Assembly: GCA_965646165.1 (NCBI GenBank)
Contig: CBFFYP010000005.1
Span: 1-64,000, forward strand
DNA length: 64,000 nucleotides
Direction of reading: 5' to 3'
Source of the DNA: MGBC114844 sp910585855
GTDB taxonomy: Bacteria > Bacillota > Clostridia > Lachnospirales > Lachnospiraceae
In this document: positions 44,575-53,538 of the stretch, piece by piece
How positions within the stretch are numbered: the first letter of the stretch is position 1
How the letters are laid out: each line of letters begins with the position of its first letter
The notes under the pieces: generated by a model
The model's database searches: none
What the model was told of the DNA's origin: nothing
What the model saw: only the letters and a program-made list of their open reading frames with translations
Program-made: the position numbers and the translations under genes

Positions 44575-46809
44575 ATGAGTGATTTGGATCTTAGCGGACT
44601 TTTTGAAAAATTTGGAGATAACAATAAAAGAAGAAATACAGAAAAAGAGAAAAAAACTGCACCGAAAACAGCTTATCAAACCGGGAAAATAAAACCGTCA
44701 AAAAACGAAAATAAATCTGCAGCGGAGAAAAAGACAGGTTCTTATACAGGACAAAACAGTAAAAATGAATCAGATCGGAGAAGCGGGCAAAGAACTGCAT
44801 ATGGAAAGGGAAAAGACGATCAGCCGAATTGGGATTATACGGGATATGTAGGCGCACCTTATAATTTTATTCCGATTTCAGAAAAAACATATGACTATGA
44901 AAAAAATCAAAAAGAGAAAAAAGAACATAATCGGTTAGAAAAAGAACTGCTTTCCGGGTGTGTAACTTATCAAATACAGGCAAAAACACCGATTTTAATA
45001 GACAGCGGAAAGAAAGACAGCAGAGGACAGGGAACAGGTGAATTTTACAGGGATGCGAATGGAAATTATGCTATTCCCGGAAGCAGTGTTCGAGGACTTG
45101 TTCGAAGCAATGCACAGATCCTTAGCTTTTCGGAAGTAGGAGAGGATATTGATGATTATAATTTAATGTATCGAAATGTTGCTTCTGGAATGGATAAGAA
45201 TTTATACGGAACGATTTTGGGAGTAAAGCAGACACTTATAAATAATAATAGTATTAGTGTATTGATGCATGTAAAGGCAGGATATATAGCAAAAAAAGGA
45301 AAAGAATATATTATTTATCGAACAAAGATAGATAAGATCAATGCTTCGCTTGGTGAAATGAACTATTATATAGCAAGCGAAAAGGTAATTTTAGAAGATT
45401 ATCAAAGAGATCCCAAGAAATCAAAGTTTCGTTATTTGTATCAATCTGGTTTAACAATGCAGTATGCAAAGGACTGCAAATTTAAAAAACAGGAAAACTG
45501 GAAAACGCATAAACCAGAATATATACCGGAATCAAGGATTAAATTTAACGGCAGACAGGGAGGATCTTATCATCCGTTTTTTCAAAAAATTTCTTATGAA
45601 CTTTCTGGAGAGAGAAAAATAGAAGCAATCGGAAGTCCAGAAACATATATTCATAAAGGATATCTTTTGAGTTCTGGTGCTATGAATATGAAAAAGGTAA
45701 TTTATATTATTCCTGAAATTGACAGAGAAAAAGATTATATTGTAATACCAGAACAAGATGCGGATTCTTATAAAAGAGATTTTGAAGCAAAAAAAACACA
45801 GATAAAAGGATCGGAGAACTTTTTTTCACTTCCGCAGGACGGAGAAGAAAAACCTATTTTTTATATTGAATATGGCGGAAAGCTATACTTTGGATTTACA
45901 CCTAGATTGCGGCTGTTTTATGGCAATAGTGTAAAAAAAGGATATCGGCAGGCAGCGGCAAAATTGGATTATTGTAAGGCATTGTTTGGTTATACAGGGA
46001 AAGAGAACAGTTATAAATCAAGGCTTTCTTTTCAGGATGCCAGTACAGATCAGATTCAGGAGATGAAACTATGTGAAGTAGTACTTGGATCGCCAAAGCC
46101 GACCAGTTATTTGGACTATATAGAAGATGTAGAAAAGCCGGGTCAGAAAGCAGTAACTTATAATAATGAGTTTCGTCTGCGTGGGGTAAAACAGTATTGG
46201 TTAAAGGAACAGATTGAAGAGGGAATTTGTGCCAAAAATGAAAATATAGGAAGTAAATTAAAACCGCTTCCTGCAGGAACAGTTTTTATTGGAAAGGTTC
46301 GATTTCATAATCTTACAAAAGATGAACTGGGGCTGCTGCTTTGGAGTTTGGAATTAAATCAGGAATCGGAGCAAAATATTGGAAAGGCAAAAGCATATGG
46401 ATATGGCAGGGTAAAGATTGTTGTAGATAAGCTGGAACTTTTTGATTTGGAAAAGGCTTATAATCCAGAATTACTGTCGGAACAAGTTGGTGATTTTTTG
46501 AAACCGATTTGTTTTGTGAAGCAGAAGGAAAAGGAGAGTTATATTCAGTGTTTTAAAGATGAGATAAAAAATGGGCTAGGAATTGACGGGGATTTGGAGA
46601 AAACAAAGAGTATTCGAAGCTTTCTTCTTATGAAGGACAGCAGAAAGATACCAGTTAATAGTAAAACAAGATATATGCAGATTGAGCATCAGGAAGGTGA
46701 TCAGAAGAAGAGAAATGAATTTCAGGATCGGGTGAAAAATAAATATCCATTGCCTTCTATTGAAAAAGTAATAGAAACATCAGAGGCAGAGAAGAAAAAG
46801 GGGGTGTAA
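44575..46809 (+). CDS. Large RAMP protein, TIGR03986-like
   Basis: The 744-residue protein has a disordered Lys/Gln-rich N-terminus (about 1-120) followed by RAMP features: TYQIQAKTPILIDSGKKDS, YAIPGSSVRGLVRSNAQIL, LSSGAMNMKK, and IGKAKAYGYGRVKIV. This large-RAMP type usually accompanies Cas10 and Csx10 in type III-D systems and probably caps or extends the Cas7 filament. It is the last gene of the operon, with GGGGAGG upstream, and is followed within 2 bp by a P element. Confidence 0.78.
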   Translation: MSDLDLSGLFEKFGDNNKRRNTEKEKKTAPKTAYQTGKIKPSKNENKSAAEKKTGSYTGQNSKNESDRRSGQRTAYGKGKDDQPNWDYTGYVGAPYNFIPISEKTYDYEKNQKEKKEHNRLEKELLSGCVTYQIQAKTPILIDSGKKDSRGQGTGEFYRDANGNYAIPGSSVRGLVRSNAQILSFSEVGEDIDDYNLMYRNVASGMDKNLYGTILGVKQTLINNNSISVLMHVKAGYIAKKGKEYIIYRTKIDKINASLGEMNYYIASEKVILEDYQRDPKKSKFRYLYQSGLTMQYAKDCKFKKQENWKTHKPEYIPESRIKFNGRQGGSYHPFFQKISYELSGERKIEAIGSPETYIHKGYLLSSGAMNMKKVIYIIPEIDREKDYIVIPEQDADSYKRDFEAKKTQIKGSENFFSLPQDGEEKPIFYIEYGGKLYFGFTPRLRLFYGNSVKKGYRQAAAKLDYCKALFGYTGKENSYKSRLSFQDASTDQIQEMKLCEVVLGSPKPTSYLDYIEDVEKPGQKAVTYNNEFRLRGVKQYWLKEQIEEGICAKNENIGSKLKPLPAGTVFIGKVRFHNLTKDELGLLLWSLELNQESEQNIGKAKAYGYGRVKIVVDKLELFDLEKAYNPELLSEQVGDFLKPICFVKQKEKESYIQCFKDEIKNGLGIDGDLEKTKSIRSFLLMKDSRKIPVNSKTRYMQIEHQEGDQKKRNEFQDRVKNKYPLPSIEKVIETSEAEKKKGV

Positions 46810-46810
46810 A

Positions 46811-46957
46811 AGGACGCTGAAAGCGGAAGGAAGGTCTATTCCGGGCCCGCTTGCGCTTAGCATTTCCTCGTAGCGGACACATAAGGTGCTAAAAGACAGC
46901 ACCTAAGTGCCGACGGGAAATGATGACCCTGCATAGACCTTCCTTCCGCTTTCAGCT
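46811..46957. repeat. Palindromic element, family P, copy 3
   Basis: A 147-bp element with outer arms GAAAGCGGAAGGAAGGTCTA and TAGACCTTCCTTCCGCTTTC, fully complementary but different from copies 1 and 2. The inner hairpin is TAAGGTGCTAAAAGACAGC with CACCTAAGTGCCG. It directly follows the stop of the large RAMP gene. Confidence 0.85.
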
Positions 46958-46998
46958 GTGTTTACCCATACTTTTAGAAAAATTAAAATAAGATTTAG

Positions 46999-47364
46999 AT
47001 GAAGAAAGAATGTTATAGTAAAATTTATTTTTGGGAAGAAATCGGAGATAGTAAAATGGTAAAAATTGCGAATATTGTTGTTATGTCACATATATCAGAA
47101 CAGAGTTTGGAAGAGTCGGGTGCTTTCCAGCTTTGGAAAGGAAAAGAGGAAAATTTACTGTTTGTTGGAGAAGATAAAAAATATCCGATTGGATGGATTG
47201 TAGAAATTGAAAAGATGCCCGGAATTCCTGCTCAGATTTTACTGGAAGAAACAAAGGCAGTTTATGAGGGAGTAAAACGGAAAAATGTACAGTCGTTTTT
47301 TCGGTGGTTTAAAAAATATTATTCGCATATGTATTGTTTTAGTTTGTGGGGGAATTTAGAATAG
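46999..47364 (+). CDS. Unknown 121-residue protein
   Basis: Not recognised. The frame is open and of ordinary codon use, with VKIANIVVMSHISEQ, KYPIGWIVEIEKMPG and a Tyr/Phe/Trp-rich C-terminus (FFRWFKKYYSHMYCFSLWG). There is no strong ribosome site, and the first ATG could be that at 46999 or the one at 47056. It stands between a P element and an IS200/IS605 element and could be a remnant of a larger gene. Confidence 0.5.
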   Translation: MKKECYSKIYFWEEIGDSKMVKIANIVVMSHISEQSLEESGAFQLWKGKEENLLFVGEDKKYPIGWIVEIEKMPGIPAQILLEETKAVYEGVKRKNVQSFFRWFKKYYSHMYCFSLWGNLE

Positions 47365-47563
47365 GGAGTTGTTTTTTAAATTTTTTCTTTTAGTGGGAGG
47401 TAGGATATAATTTTTTGTTTTATAAATCGGGCAAGAACACCCGCAGCTTTAGCCGTGGGATGAATTGCTTCACATATGTTAGTTAAAATTCAGATAATAA
47501 TATAGAAAATACTGTACATAACACCATATATATGTTACAATCTGTCTAACGAGGTGATGGCAT

Positions 47564-47965
47564 ATGGAAGTTACCTATGGACGTGGATATGTATATTCAA
47601 TACAATACCACATTGTTTGGTGCGTTAAATACAGGCATAAAATAATCACAGAACAAGTAGAGAATAGATTAAAAGAGATACTTCATAAGATAGCTGATGA
47701 TAATGAATTCCAAATATTAGAATGCAATACAGATAAAGATCATGTTCATCTTCTTATAAATTGTTCTCCGCAGCATTACATTCCGGATATGATAAAAGCA
47801 TTAAAAGGCGTATCTGCCAGACTGCTTATGAAGGAATATGGAGAGGGATTAAAAAAGAAATTATGGGGTGGTCATTTGTGGAATCCCTCCTATTTTGTGG
47901 CAACTGTATCAGAAAATACAGAAGAACAGATTAGAAAGTATATTCAGAATCAAAAGAAAAAGTGA
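47564..47965 (+). CDS. tnpA: IS200/IS605 Y1 transposase
   Basis: The 133-residue HUH transposase has YHIVWCVKYRHKII, the HUH motif KDHVHLLIN and the catalytic Tyr in IRKYIQNQKKK. It acts on single-stranded DNA at the lagging strand during replication. GAGGTG precedes the ATG by 7 nt. All catalytic residues are intact, unlike the copy at 28772. Confidence 0.93.
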   Translation: MEVTYGRGYVYSIQYHIVWCVKYRHKIITEQVENRLKEILHKIADDNEFQILECNTDKDHVHLLINCSPQHYIPDMIKALKGVSARLLMKEYGEGLKKKLWGGHLWNPSYFVATVSENTEEQIRKYIQNQKKK

Positions 47966-47969
47966 GGTG

Positions 47970-49079
47970 ATGTCAGTGGAAAAAGCTTATAAATACCGTA
48001 TCTATCCAAATAAAAAACAAAAAGAAATACTTGCAAAAACATTTGGATGCTGCCGTTTTGTCTACAATCATTATCTTGCTAAAAGAATCGAAATGTATGA
48101 AACAAATAAAGAAACATTCTCATATGTTCAGTGCGCAAATGACATGAAAAAGTTAAAATCAGAACTGGAGTGGTTAAAAGAAGCCGATTCCACTGCCCTT
48201 CAATCTTCACTTAAGGATTTGGATATGGCATTTCAGAAATTTTTCAAAGAACATTCAGGATTTCCAAAGTTCAAATCAAAGAAAACGCATAGATTTTCCT
48301 ATAAAAGTAAATGCGTAAATGGAAATATTCAGTATTACAATAGATACATCAAGCTTCCGAAACTTGGAATGATAAAGACGAAAAACAAACTGATTCCACA
48401 AGGCAGGATATGGAATGCGGCTGTTTCGCAGAAACCAGGCGGAAAGTATTACGTATCATTGTGCTGTACGGATATTGATATAAAGCCATTAGAAAAGACA
48501 GATAATAATATTGGAATTGATTTAGGCATAAAAGAATTCTGCATTGATTCAAATGGAAATAAAACAGAAAATCCAAAATATCTCAAGAAGTCATTACATA
48601 AGCTTGCAAAATTACAGAAAGAATTATCCCGAAAAACAAAGAATAGTTCAAACCATAACAAGGCAAGGGTAAAAGTGGCAAGGCTTCAGGAATATATTGC
48701 AAATCAGAGAAAGGACTTTTTACAGAAATTATCTGCTAAGATTATTAAAAATAATGATGTTATCTGCATGGAAGATTTACAAGTAAAGAACATGGTTAAA
48801 AACCATAAACTTGCACAGTCCATCGCAGATGTTTCATGGTCAGAATTTGTAAGACAATTGGAATATAAAGCTAATTGGTATGGAAGAAAGATTGTTAAAG
48901 TAGATAAGTTCTATGCTAGTTCCCAGACTTGTAATGTATGTGGATATAAAAACAAGGGGATAAAGGACTTGTCAGTAAGGGAATGGGAATGTCCCTGTTG
49001 TCATATGCATCATGATAGGGATATTAATGCTGCAAAGAACATTCTGAATGAAGGACTGAGGATATTGCAGACTGCATAA
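47970..49079 (+). CDS. tnpB: TnpB RNA-guided nuclease of IS200/IS605
   Basis: The roughly 369-residue protein carries RuvC residues in IGIDLGIKEF, VICMEDLQVKN and HHDRDINAAKNI, with zinc ribbon CNVCG ... CPCC. The start at 47970 follows GAGGTG, 4 bp after the tnpA stop. It guides cleavage of the empty donor site with an RNA from the element 3' end. Confidence 0.92.
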   Translation: MSVEKAYKYRIYPNKKQKEILAKTFGCCRFVYNHYLAKRIEMYETNKETFSYVQCANDMKKLKSELEWLKEADSTALQSSLKDLDMAFQKFFKEHSGFPKFKSKKTHRFSYKSKCVNGNIQYYNRYIKLPKLGMIKTKNKLIPQGRIWNAAVSQKPGGKYYVSLCCTDIDIKPLEKTDNNIGIDLGIKEFCIDSNGNKTENPKYLKKSLHKLAKLQKELSRKTKNSSNHNKARVKVARLQEYIANQRKDFLQKLSAKIIKNNDVICMEDLQVKNMVKNHKLAQSIADVSWSEFVRQLEYKANWYGRKIVKVDKFYASSQTCNVCGYKNKGIKDLSVREWECPCCHMHHDRDINAAKNILNEGLRILQTA

Positions 49080-49190
49080 AATAAATAAACTAGGGCAGGA
49101 ACTGCCCGAAGTTACGCCTGTGAAGATGGAGGCTGCGAAGTCGGTGAAGCAGGAATCTTGCGGCTTTAGCCGTGAGAAGTTCAAAGGAAA
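49080..49190 (+). ncRNA. Probable TnpB guide (omega) RNA scaffold
   Basis: The DNA after tnpB is GC-richer than its surroundings and foldable: GGGCAGGAACTGCCC forms a tight hairpin and GCGGCTTTAGCCGTGAG a second one near the element right end. Guide RNAs of this family are transcribed from exactly this place, ending in sequence outside the element. Confidence 0.55.
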
Positions 49191-49261
49191 GATGAAGTAG
49201 AATAGAACAGGATAAGAAATTCTATTTAGATAAAAAATATATAATAATATATTAAGATGTC

Positions 49262-49534
49262 AGTTATTACGGAAAATTATTATAATATTGGAAACAATTT
49301 ATTTTAAAAGCCGGAAACCCGCATAAACACTGGGAAAATAGATACCTGCCTCTATAAAAAAGAAAAAATCCTCCGTAAAATGGAGAGAATCTAGTAAAAT
49401 CAAGGTTTTTTTAAAGACTTTGGGAAATATTAAATAGAAAAAATAAGAAAAAAGCGAATTATGTAAACCAATAAAAATCCTCCGTAAAAATGATGTCTAA
49501 ACCTATTGAAAACACTGGAGTTTTTAAGGGGTGG
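49262..49534 (+). promoter_or_regulatory. CRISPR leader of array B2
   Basis: Homologous to 25903-26165 over its length: AAACCCGCATAAACACTGG, two AATCCTCCGTAAAA boxes, ATTATGTAAACCAATAAAAA and ATTGAAAACACTGGAG before the first repeat. It marks the left side of array B2 as the leader end. Confidence 0.75.
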
Positions 49535-50040
49535 GTAGAGGTAGAAGCCCGTAGAAAAGGGTGTTGAAACAAATTACTTTCATCTCTTTTTCCTCCTAAT
49601 ATAATTTTGTAGAGGTAGAAGCCCGTAGAAAAGGGTGTTGAAACGCAGCATGTACGGTCAGATGCGTCAAGGATGATATCGAGTAGAGTTACAATGGATA
49701 GATTTTACACAGGTAGAACAAGAGTAGAGGTAGAAGCCCGTAGAAAAGGGCGTTGAAACCTTTGTAAGTAATGAATAAAGCAGGAACATCTTATCAGTAG
49801 AGGTAGAGCTCGTAGAAAAGAGTGTTGAAACATATATAGTACTTCTGGTTTCATTAAAAATTCTGTTATAAATTTGTAGAGGTAGAAGCCTGTAGAAAAG
49901 GATATTAAAATATCTCTAATCCAGATTTAATCAGGTATGTATTAGCCCGTAGAAAAGGGTGTTAAAACATCATCTCGCCCCACCAGAGGGTGTTGTCATA
50001 CAAGCGTAGAGGTAGAAGTTTGTAGAAAAGTATGTAAAAA
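49535..50040 (+). CRISPR. Decaying CRISPR array B2 (about seven repeats)
   Basis: Repeats start at 49535, 49609, 49724, 49797, 49876, 49945 (partial) and 50006. The intact form starts GTAGAGGTAGAAGCCCG and ends AGGGTGTTGAAAC, 36 bp. Repeats near the leader are intact; those further right carry point changes, a one-base deletion (49797) and truncation. One spacer interval (49645-49723) is 79 bp and includes a GTAGAG start of a lost repeat. Other spacers are 37-44 bp, longer than in the main array. New spacers do not seem to be added. Confidence 0.88.
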
Positions 50041-50093
50041 ATGAATATAATAGTTCTTAATTTTAATAATAAATATAGAAAAGAAGGAAATAG

Positions 50094-50534
50094 ATGGAAA
50101 TAGAAAGAAAATATTTAGTAAAAAATCTTCCTGCTAATTTAAATCAATACCATTGTCTTACTATAGAACAGGCGTATTTGAACCGAGAACCAGTAGTTCG
50201 GATTCGGAAACAAAATGAAGAATATATTTTAACTTATAAGGGAAATGGTATGATGATAAGGGAGGAATATAATCTTCCGTTAGATAAAGCATCTTATGAG
50301 CATTTACGTGAAAAGGCAGACGGAAAAATTATCCGTAAGAAACGGTATATTATTCCGATTGAAAATGGATTGAAGGTAGAATTGGATATTTTTGAAGGGG
50401 TTCATCAGGGGTTGGTATTAGCAGAGATCGAATTTCCAGATGAACAGACTTGTAATGCATTTCAGCCGCTAGATTGGTTTGCAGAAGATGTGACCATGAA
50501 GAAAGAATATCATAATAGCTATATGAGCAGATAA
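50094..50534 (+). CDS. CYTH domain protein
   Basis: The 146-residue protein has the CYTH hallmark MEIERKYLV (ExExK), ARG/LYS-lined strands VVRIRKQNEEYILTYKG and KVELDIFEG, and VLAEIEFPDEQ. CYTH proteins form a triphosphate tunnel and hydrolyse inorganic triphosphate, thiamine triphosphate or similar substrates with Mg2+. AAGAAGGAAATAG precedes the ATG. It stands alone between array B2 and a P element. Confidence 0.88.
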   Translation: MEIERKYLVKNLPANLNQYHCLTIEQAYLNREPVVRIRKQNEEYILTYKGNGMMIREEYNLPLDKASYEHLREKADGKIIRKKRYIIPIENGLKVELDIFEGVHQGLVLAEIEFPDEQTCNAFQPLDWFAEDVTMKKEYHNSYMSR

Positions 50535-50538
50535 ACTA

Positions 50539-50686
50539 GCTGGAGTCGGAAGGAAGGTCTATGAAGGGTCATCATTTCCCGTCGGCACTTAGGCACGGTA
50601 TTTTCGTGCCTTATGTGTCCGCTACGAGGAAATGCTAAGCGTAAGCGGGCCCGGAATAGACCTTCCTTCCGATTCCAGCGTCCCCC
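50539..50686. repeat. Palindromic element, family P, copy 4
   Basis: A 148-bp element in the orientation of copy 1. Arms GGAGTCGGAAGGAAGGTCTA and TAGACCTTCCTTCCGATTCC pair with one G-T type exchange. The inner hairpin GGCACGGTATTTTCGTGCC is clear. It lies 5 bp after the CYTH stop, and its right end reads CAGCGTCCCC. Confidence 0.85.
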
Positions 50687-50743
50687 TCTTCGATTTATAA
50701 CTTAAACAAATCATTAAAAAAATGGTGATTTCAATAATCAGCT

Positions 50744-50813
50744 AAAAAAGAAAATGAGATCTGTAAGGAAACCTAGCATAAACCAATTAATACAGATATC
50801 GTTTTCTTTTTTA
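50744..50813. terminator. Long A/T-flanked hairpin before the glycyl-radical operon
   Basis: AAAAAAGAAAATGAGATCTGTA pairs with TACAGATATCGTTTTCTTTTTT with few mismatches across a loop of about 27 bases. It looks like a bidirectional terminator between CYTH and the next operon. Confidence 0.6.
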
Positions 50814-50893
50814 CTTTATTCTTCCCCAAAAATACAGAATTTATCAAAACAATATAATTCAACATAAAAATAGTTTGTTTTGTGTTGAATTTA

Positions 50894-50923
50894 TTGACAA
50901 AATCTATAAAAAAGTGATATGAT
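50894..50923 (+). promoter_or_regulatory. Promoter of the glycyl-radical enzyme operon
   Basis: A perfect TTGACA at 50894-50899 and TATGAT at 50918-50923, 18 bp apart. The ATG at 51002 follows AAAGGAGGAGC. Confidence 0.75.
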
Positions 50924-51001
50924 AAAATAAAAGTAATAAAAAACAAAGAGTATAGACAACTAAAAAACAAAAAATTTTAATTAAAATAAAGGAGGAGCAA
51001 A

Positions 51002-53527
51002 ATGAAGTACCATAGTGAACCGATTAAAAAAAGTCCAAGGATTCCCAAATTAATAGAAGTTCTCTATAAAGATTTACCAGAGATTGAAGCAGACAGAGCC
51101 ATTCTTCTAACCGAATCCTACCGTCAGACAGAGGGCGAACCAATGGTAACAAGAAGGGCAAAAGCATTTGTACATATTTTGGATCAAATTCCGATTACAA
51201 TTCGGGAGGATGAACTAATCGTAGGAAGTGCAACGAAAAAGCCAAGAGGTTGTCAAGTATTTCCCGAATTTTCTTTTACATGGCTAGAAGATGAATTTGA
51301 TACTGTTTCAAAAAGAAGTGCCGATCCTTTTTATATTTCAGAGGAAACCAAGCAATCCCTTCATACAGTATATCAATACTGGAAAGGCAAGACAACCAGT
51401 GAACTGGCGACATCCTATATGGCACCGGAAACTCTGAAAGCAATAGAACACAATATTTTTACACCGGGCAACTATTTTTATAACGGAGTAGGACATGTTA
51501 CTGTAAAGTATTGGGAAGTTTTAAAAATCGGTTATCGTGGAATTAAGGAAAAAGCACAAAAAGAACTTGATGCCTGCCAGCCGGGGGATGCGGACTATGC
51601 AAAACGCACACATTTTTTACAGGCGGTGATTATGAGTTGTGACGCAGTCTGCCGTTATGCCAACCGCTATGCGGATCTTGCAGAGCAGCTTGCCGATCAG
51701 TGTATGGATGCCCAAAGAAAAGCCGAACTGCTTCAGATTGCGGCAAACTGCCGACATGTGCCGGAGTATGGTGCGGATAGTTTTTATGAGGCTTGCCAGT
51801 CTTTTTGGTTTGTGCAGATGCTTTTGCAGATAGAATCCAGCGGACATTCTATTTCTCCGGGGCGTTTTGATCAATATATGTATCCATACTATGAAAAAGA
51901 TCTGCGGGAAGGAAAATTGACAGTAGAGCAGGCACAGGAATATATGGACTGTATCTGGGTCAAATTAAATGATTTAAATAAAGTAAGAGATGCGGCGTCT
52001 GCGGAAGGATTTGCCGGATACAGTTTATTTCAGAACCTGATAGCAGGCGGGCAAAACACAAAAGGGGTAGACGTAACCAATGATTTATCTTTTTTATCGA
52101 TTGAAGCGTCGATGCATGTGGCTCTTCCGCAGCCGTCTTTGTCGGTTCGGGTTTGGAACGGTTCGCCAAATGAGTTTTTATTAAAGGCAGCGGAACTGAC
52201 TCGAACCGGAATCGGACTTCCGGCTTATTATAACGATGAAGTGATTATTCCGGCATTAATGAACAGAGGCTTAACATTAGAGGATGCCAGAGATTACAAT
52301 ATTATCGGCTGTGTAGAACCGCAGAAAGCGGGAAAGACAGAGGGCTGGCATGATGCTGCATTTTTTAATATGTGCCGTGTATTGGAACTGGTATTTTCAA
52401 ATGGAATGGATCACGGAGAACAAATCGGGATTCCGACAGGGGATGTCACACAGATGCAGACATTTGAGGAGTTTTTTGAAGCTTATCAAAAGCAGATGTG
52501 CTATATGATTAGTCTGCTGGTTAATGCGGATAATGCGATTGACGTTGCACATAGTGAGTTATGCCCGCTGCCGTATGAGTCAAGTATGGTGGATGATTGT
52601 ATCAAAAGAGGAAAGACGGTTCAGGAGGGCGGTGCAGTTTACAATTTTATCGGACCGCAGGGATTTGGGATTGCAAATGTTACCGATTCTATGATGGTAA
52701 TAAAAAAGCTGGTGTTTGAAGAAAAGAAACTTTCTATGGCGGAATTAAAAGAAGCAATGGATGCCAATTTCGGACAAGGCATTTCAAGTGAACAGGCACA
52801 GAAAGTAACCGCTTCTGTAGTAAAAGAACTTCTTACAGCAGGAAAAAAGGTAACGGAAGAACAGATTGCAAAAATCTTTCTTATGGCATTGCATACAGAA
52901 GTTTCTGCTGAACAAAAAGCGTATTATGAACGGATTTGTTCTATGATTGAAGCTGTTCCAAAGTATGGAAATGATTTAGAAGAGCCGGACGGAATGGCAA
53001 GAGAGGTAGCTTATACTTATACAAGACCAATGGAACAGTTTAAAAATCCAAGAGGGGGTATTTTTCAGGCAGGTCTTTATCCCGTATCGGCAAATGTACC
53101 GTTGGGGCAGCAGACAGGAGCAACCCCGGACGGCAGACTGGCACATACACCGGTAGCGGACGGAGTAGGACCAATGGCAGGACGGGATACCCATGGACCG
53201 ACTGCAACGGCAAATTCAGTTGCAAAGTTAGATCATGGCATTGCTTCGAATGGAACATTATTTAATCAAAAATTTCATCCTTCGGCATTAAAAGGACAGC
53301 AGGGACTGCAGAATTTTGTATCTTTGATTCGTACTTTTTTTGATAAAAAAGGGATGCATATGCAGTTTAATGTAGTAAGTAAGGAAGTATTGTTAGATGC
53401 ACAGAATCACCCGGAAAACTATAAAACGCTGGTTGTGCGGGTAGCAGGTTATAGTGCATTGTTTACAACGTTATCTCGTTCTTTACAGGATGATATTATC
53501 AGCCGTACAGAGCAGGGAAGCTTGTAA
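51002..53527 (+). CDS. Glycyl-radical glycerol/1,2-propanediol dehydratase
   Basis: The 841-residue enzyme has the radical glycine G816 in VVRVAGYSALF, the thiyl cysteine and general base in NIIGCVEPQKAGKTEGWHD (C437, E439), and active-site His in VGHVTVKYW and SSGHSISPGRFD. GCVEPQ with the HDAAFFN segment marks the B12-independent glycerol or propanediol dehydratases, which convert a vicinal diol to an aldehyde; choline lyase and PFL differ here. The downstream microcompartment-type genes favour propanediol. The enzyme is oxygen-sensitive and needs the activase encoded 12 bp downstream. Confidence 0.88.
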   Translation: MKYHSEPIKKSPRIPKLIEVLYKDLPEIEADRAILLTESYRQTEGEPMVTRRAKAFVHILDQIPITIREDELIVGSATKKPRGCQVFPEFSFTWLEDEFDTVSKRSADPFYISEETKQSLHTVYQYWKGKTTSELATSYMAPETLKAIEHNIFTPGNYFYNGVGHVTVKYWEVLKIGYRGIKEKAQKELDACQPGDADYAKRTHFLQAVIMSCDAVCRYANRYADLAEQLADQCMDAQRKAELLQIAANCRHVPEYGADSFYEACQSFWFVQMLLQIESSGHSISPGRFDQYMYPYYEKDLREGKLTVEQAQEYMDCIWVKLNDLNKVRDAASAEGFAGYSLFQNLIAGGQNTKGVDVTNDLSFLSIEASMHVALPQPSLSVRVWNGSPNEFLLKAAELTRTGIGLPAYYNDEVIIPALMNRGLTLEDARDYNIIGCVEPQKAGKTEGWHDAAFFNMCRVLELVFSNGMDHGEQIGIPTGDVTQMQTFEEFFEAYQKQMCYMISLLVNADNAIDVAHSELCPLPYESSMVDDCIKRGKTVQEGGAVYNFIGPQGFGIANVTDSMMVIKKLVFEEKKLSMAELKEAMDANFGQGISSEQAQKVTASVVKELLTAGKKVTEEQIAKIFLMALHTEVSAEQKAYYERICSMIEAVPKYGNDLEEPDGMAREVAYTYTRPMEQFKNPRGGIFQAGLYPVSANVPLGQQTGATPDGRLAHTPVADGVGPMAGRDTHGPTATANSVAKLDHGIASNGTLFNQKFHPSALKGQQGLQNFVSLIRTFFDKKGMHMQFNVVSKEVLLDAQNHPENYKTLVVRVAGYSALFTTLSRSLQDDIISRTEQGSL

Positions 53528-53538
53528 AGGAGTCGGAA

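Larger units (their letters stand above)
47420..49190 (+). mobile_element. IS200/IS605-type element 2 (apparently intact)
   Basis: The unit holds an intact Y1 transposase and an intact TnpB. Near the left end is a hairpin around 47444-47463 (CCCGCAGCTTTAGCCGTGGG); near the right end the related CTTGCGGCTTTAGCCGTGAG occurs (about 49158-49178). Exact ends not determined. Confidence 0.8.
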
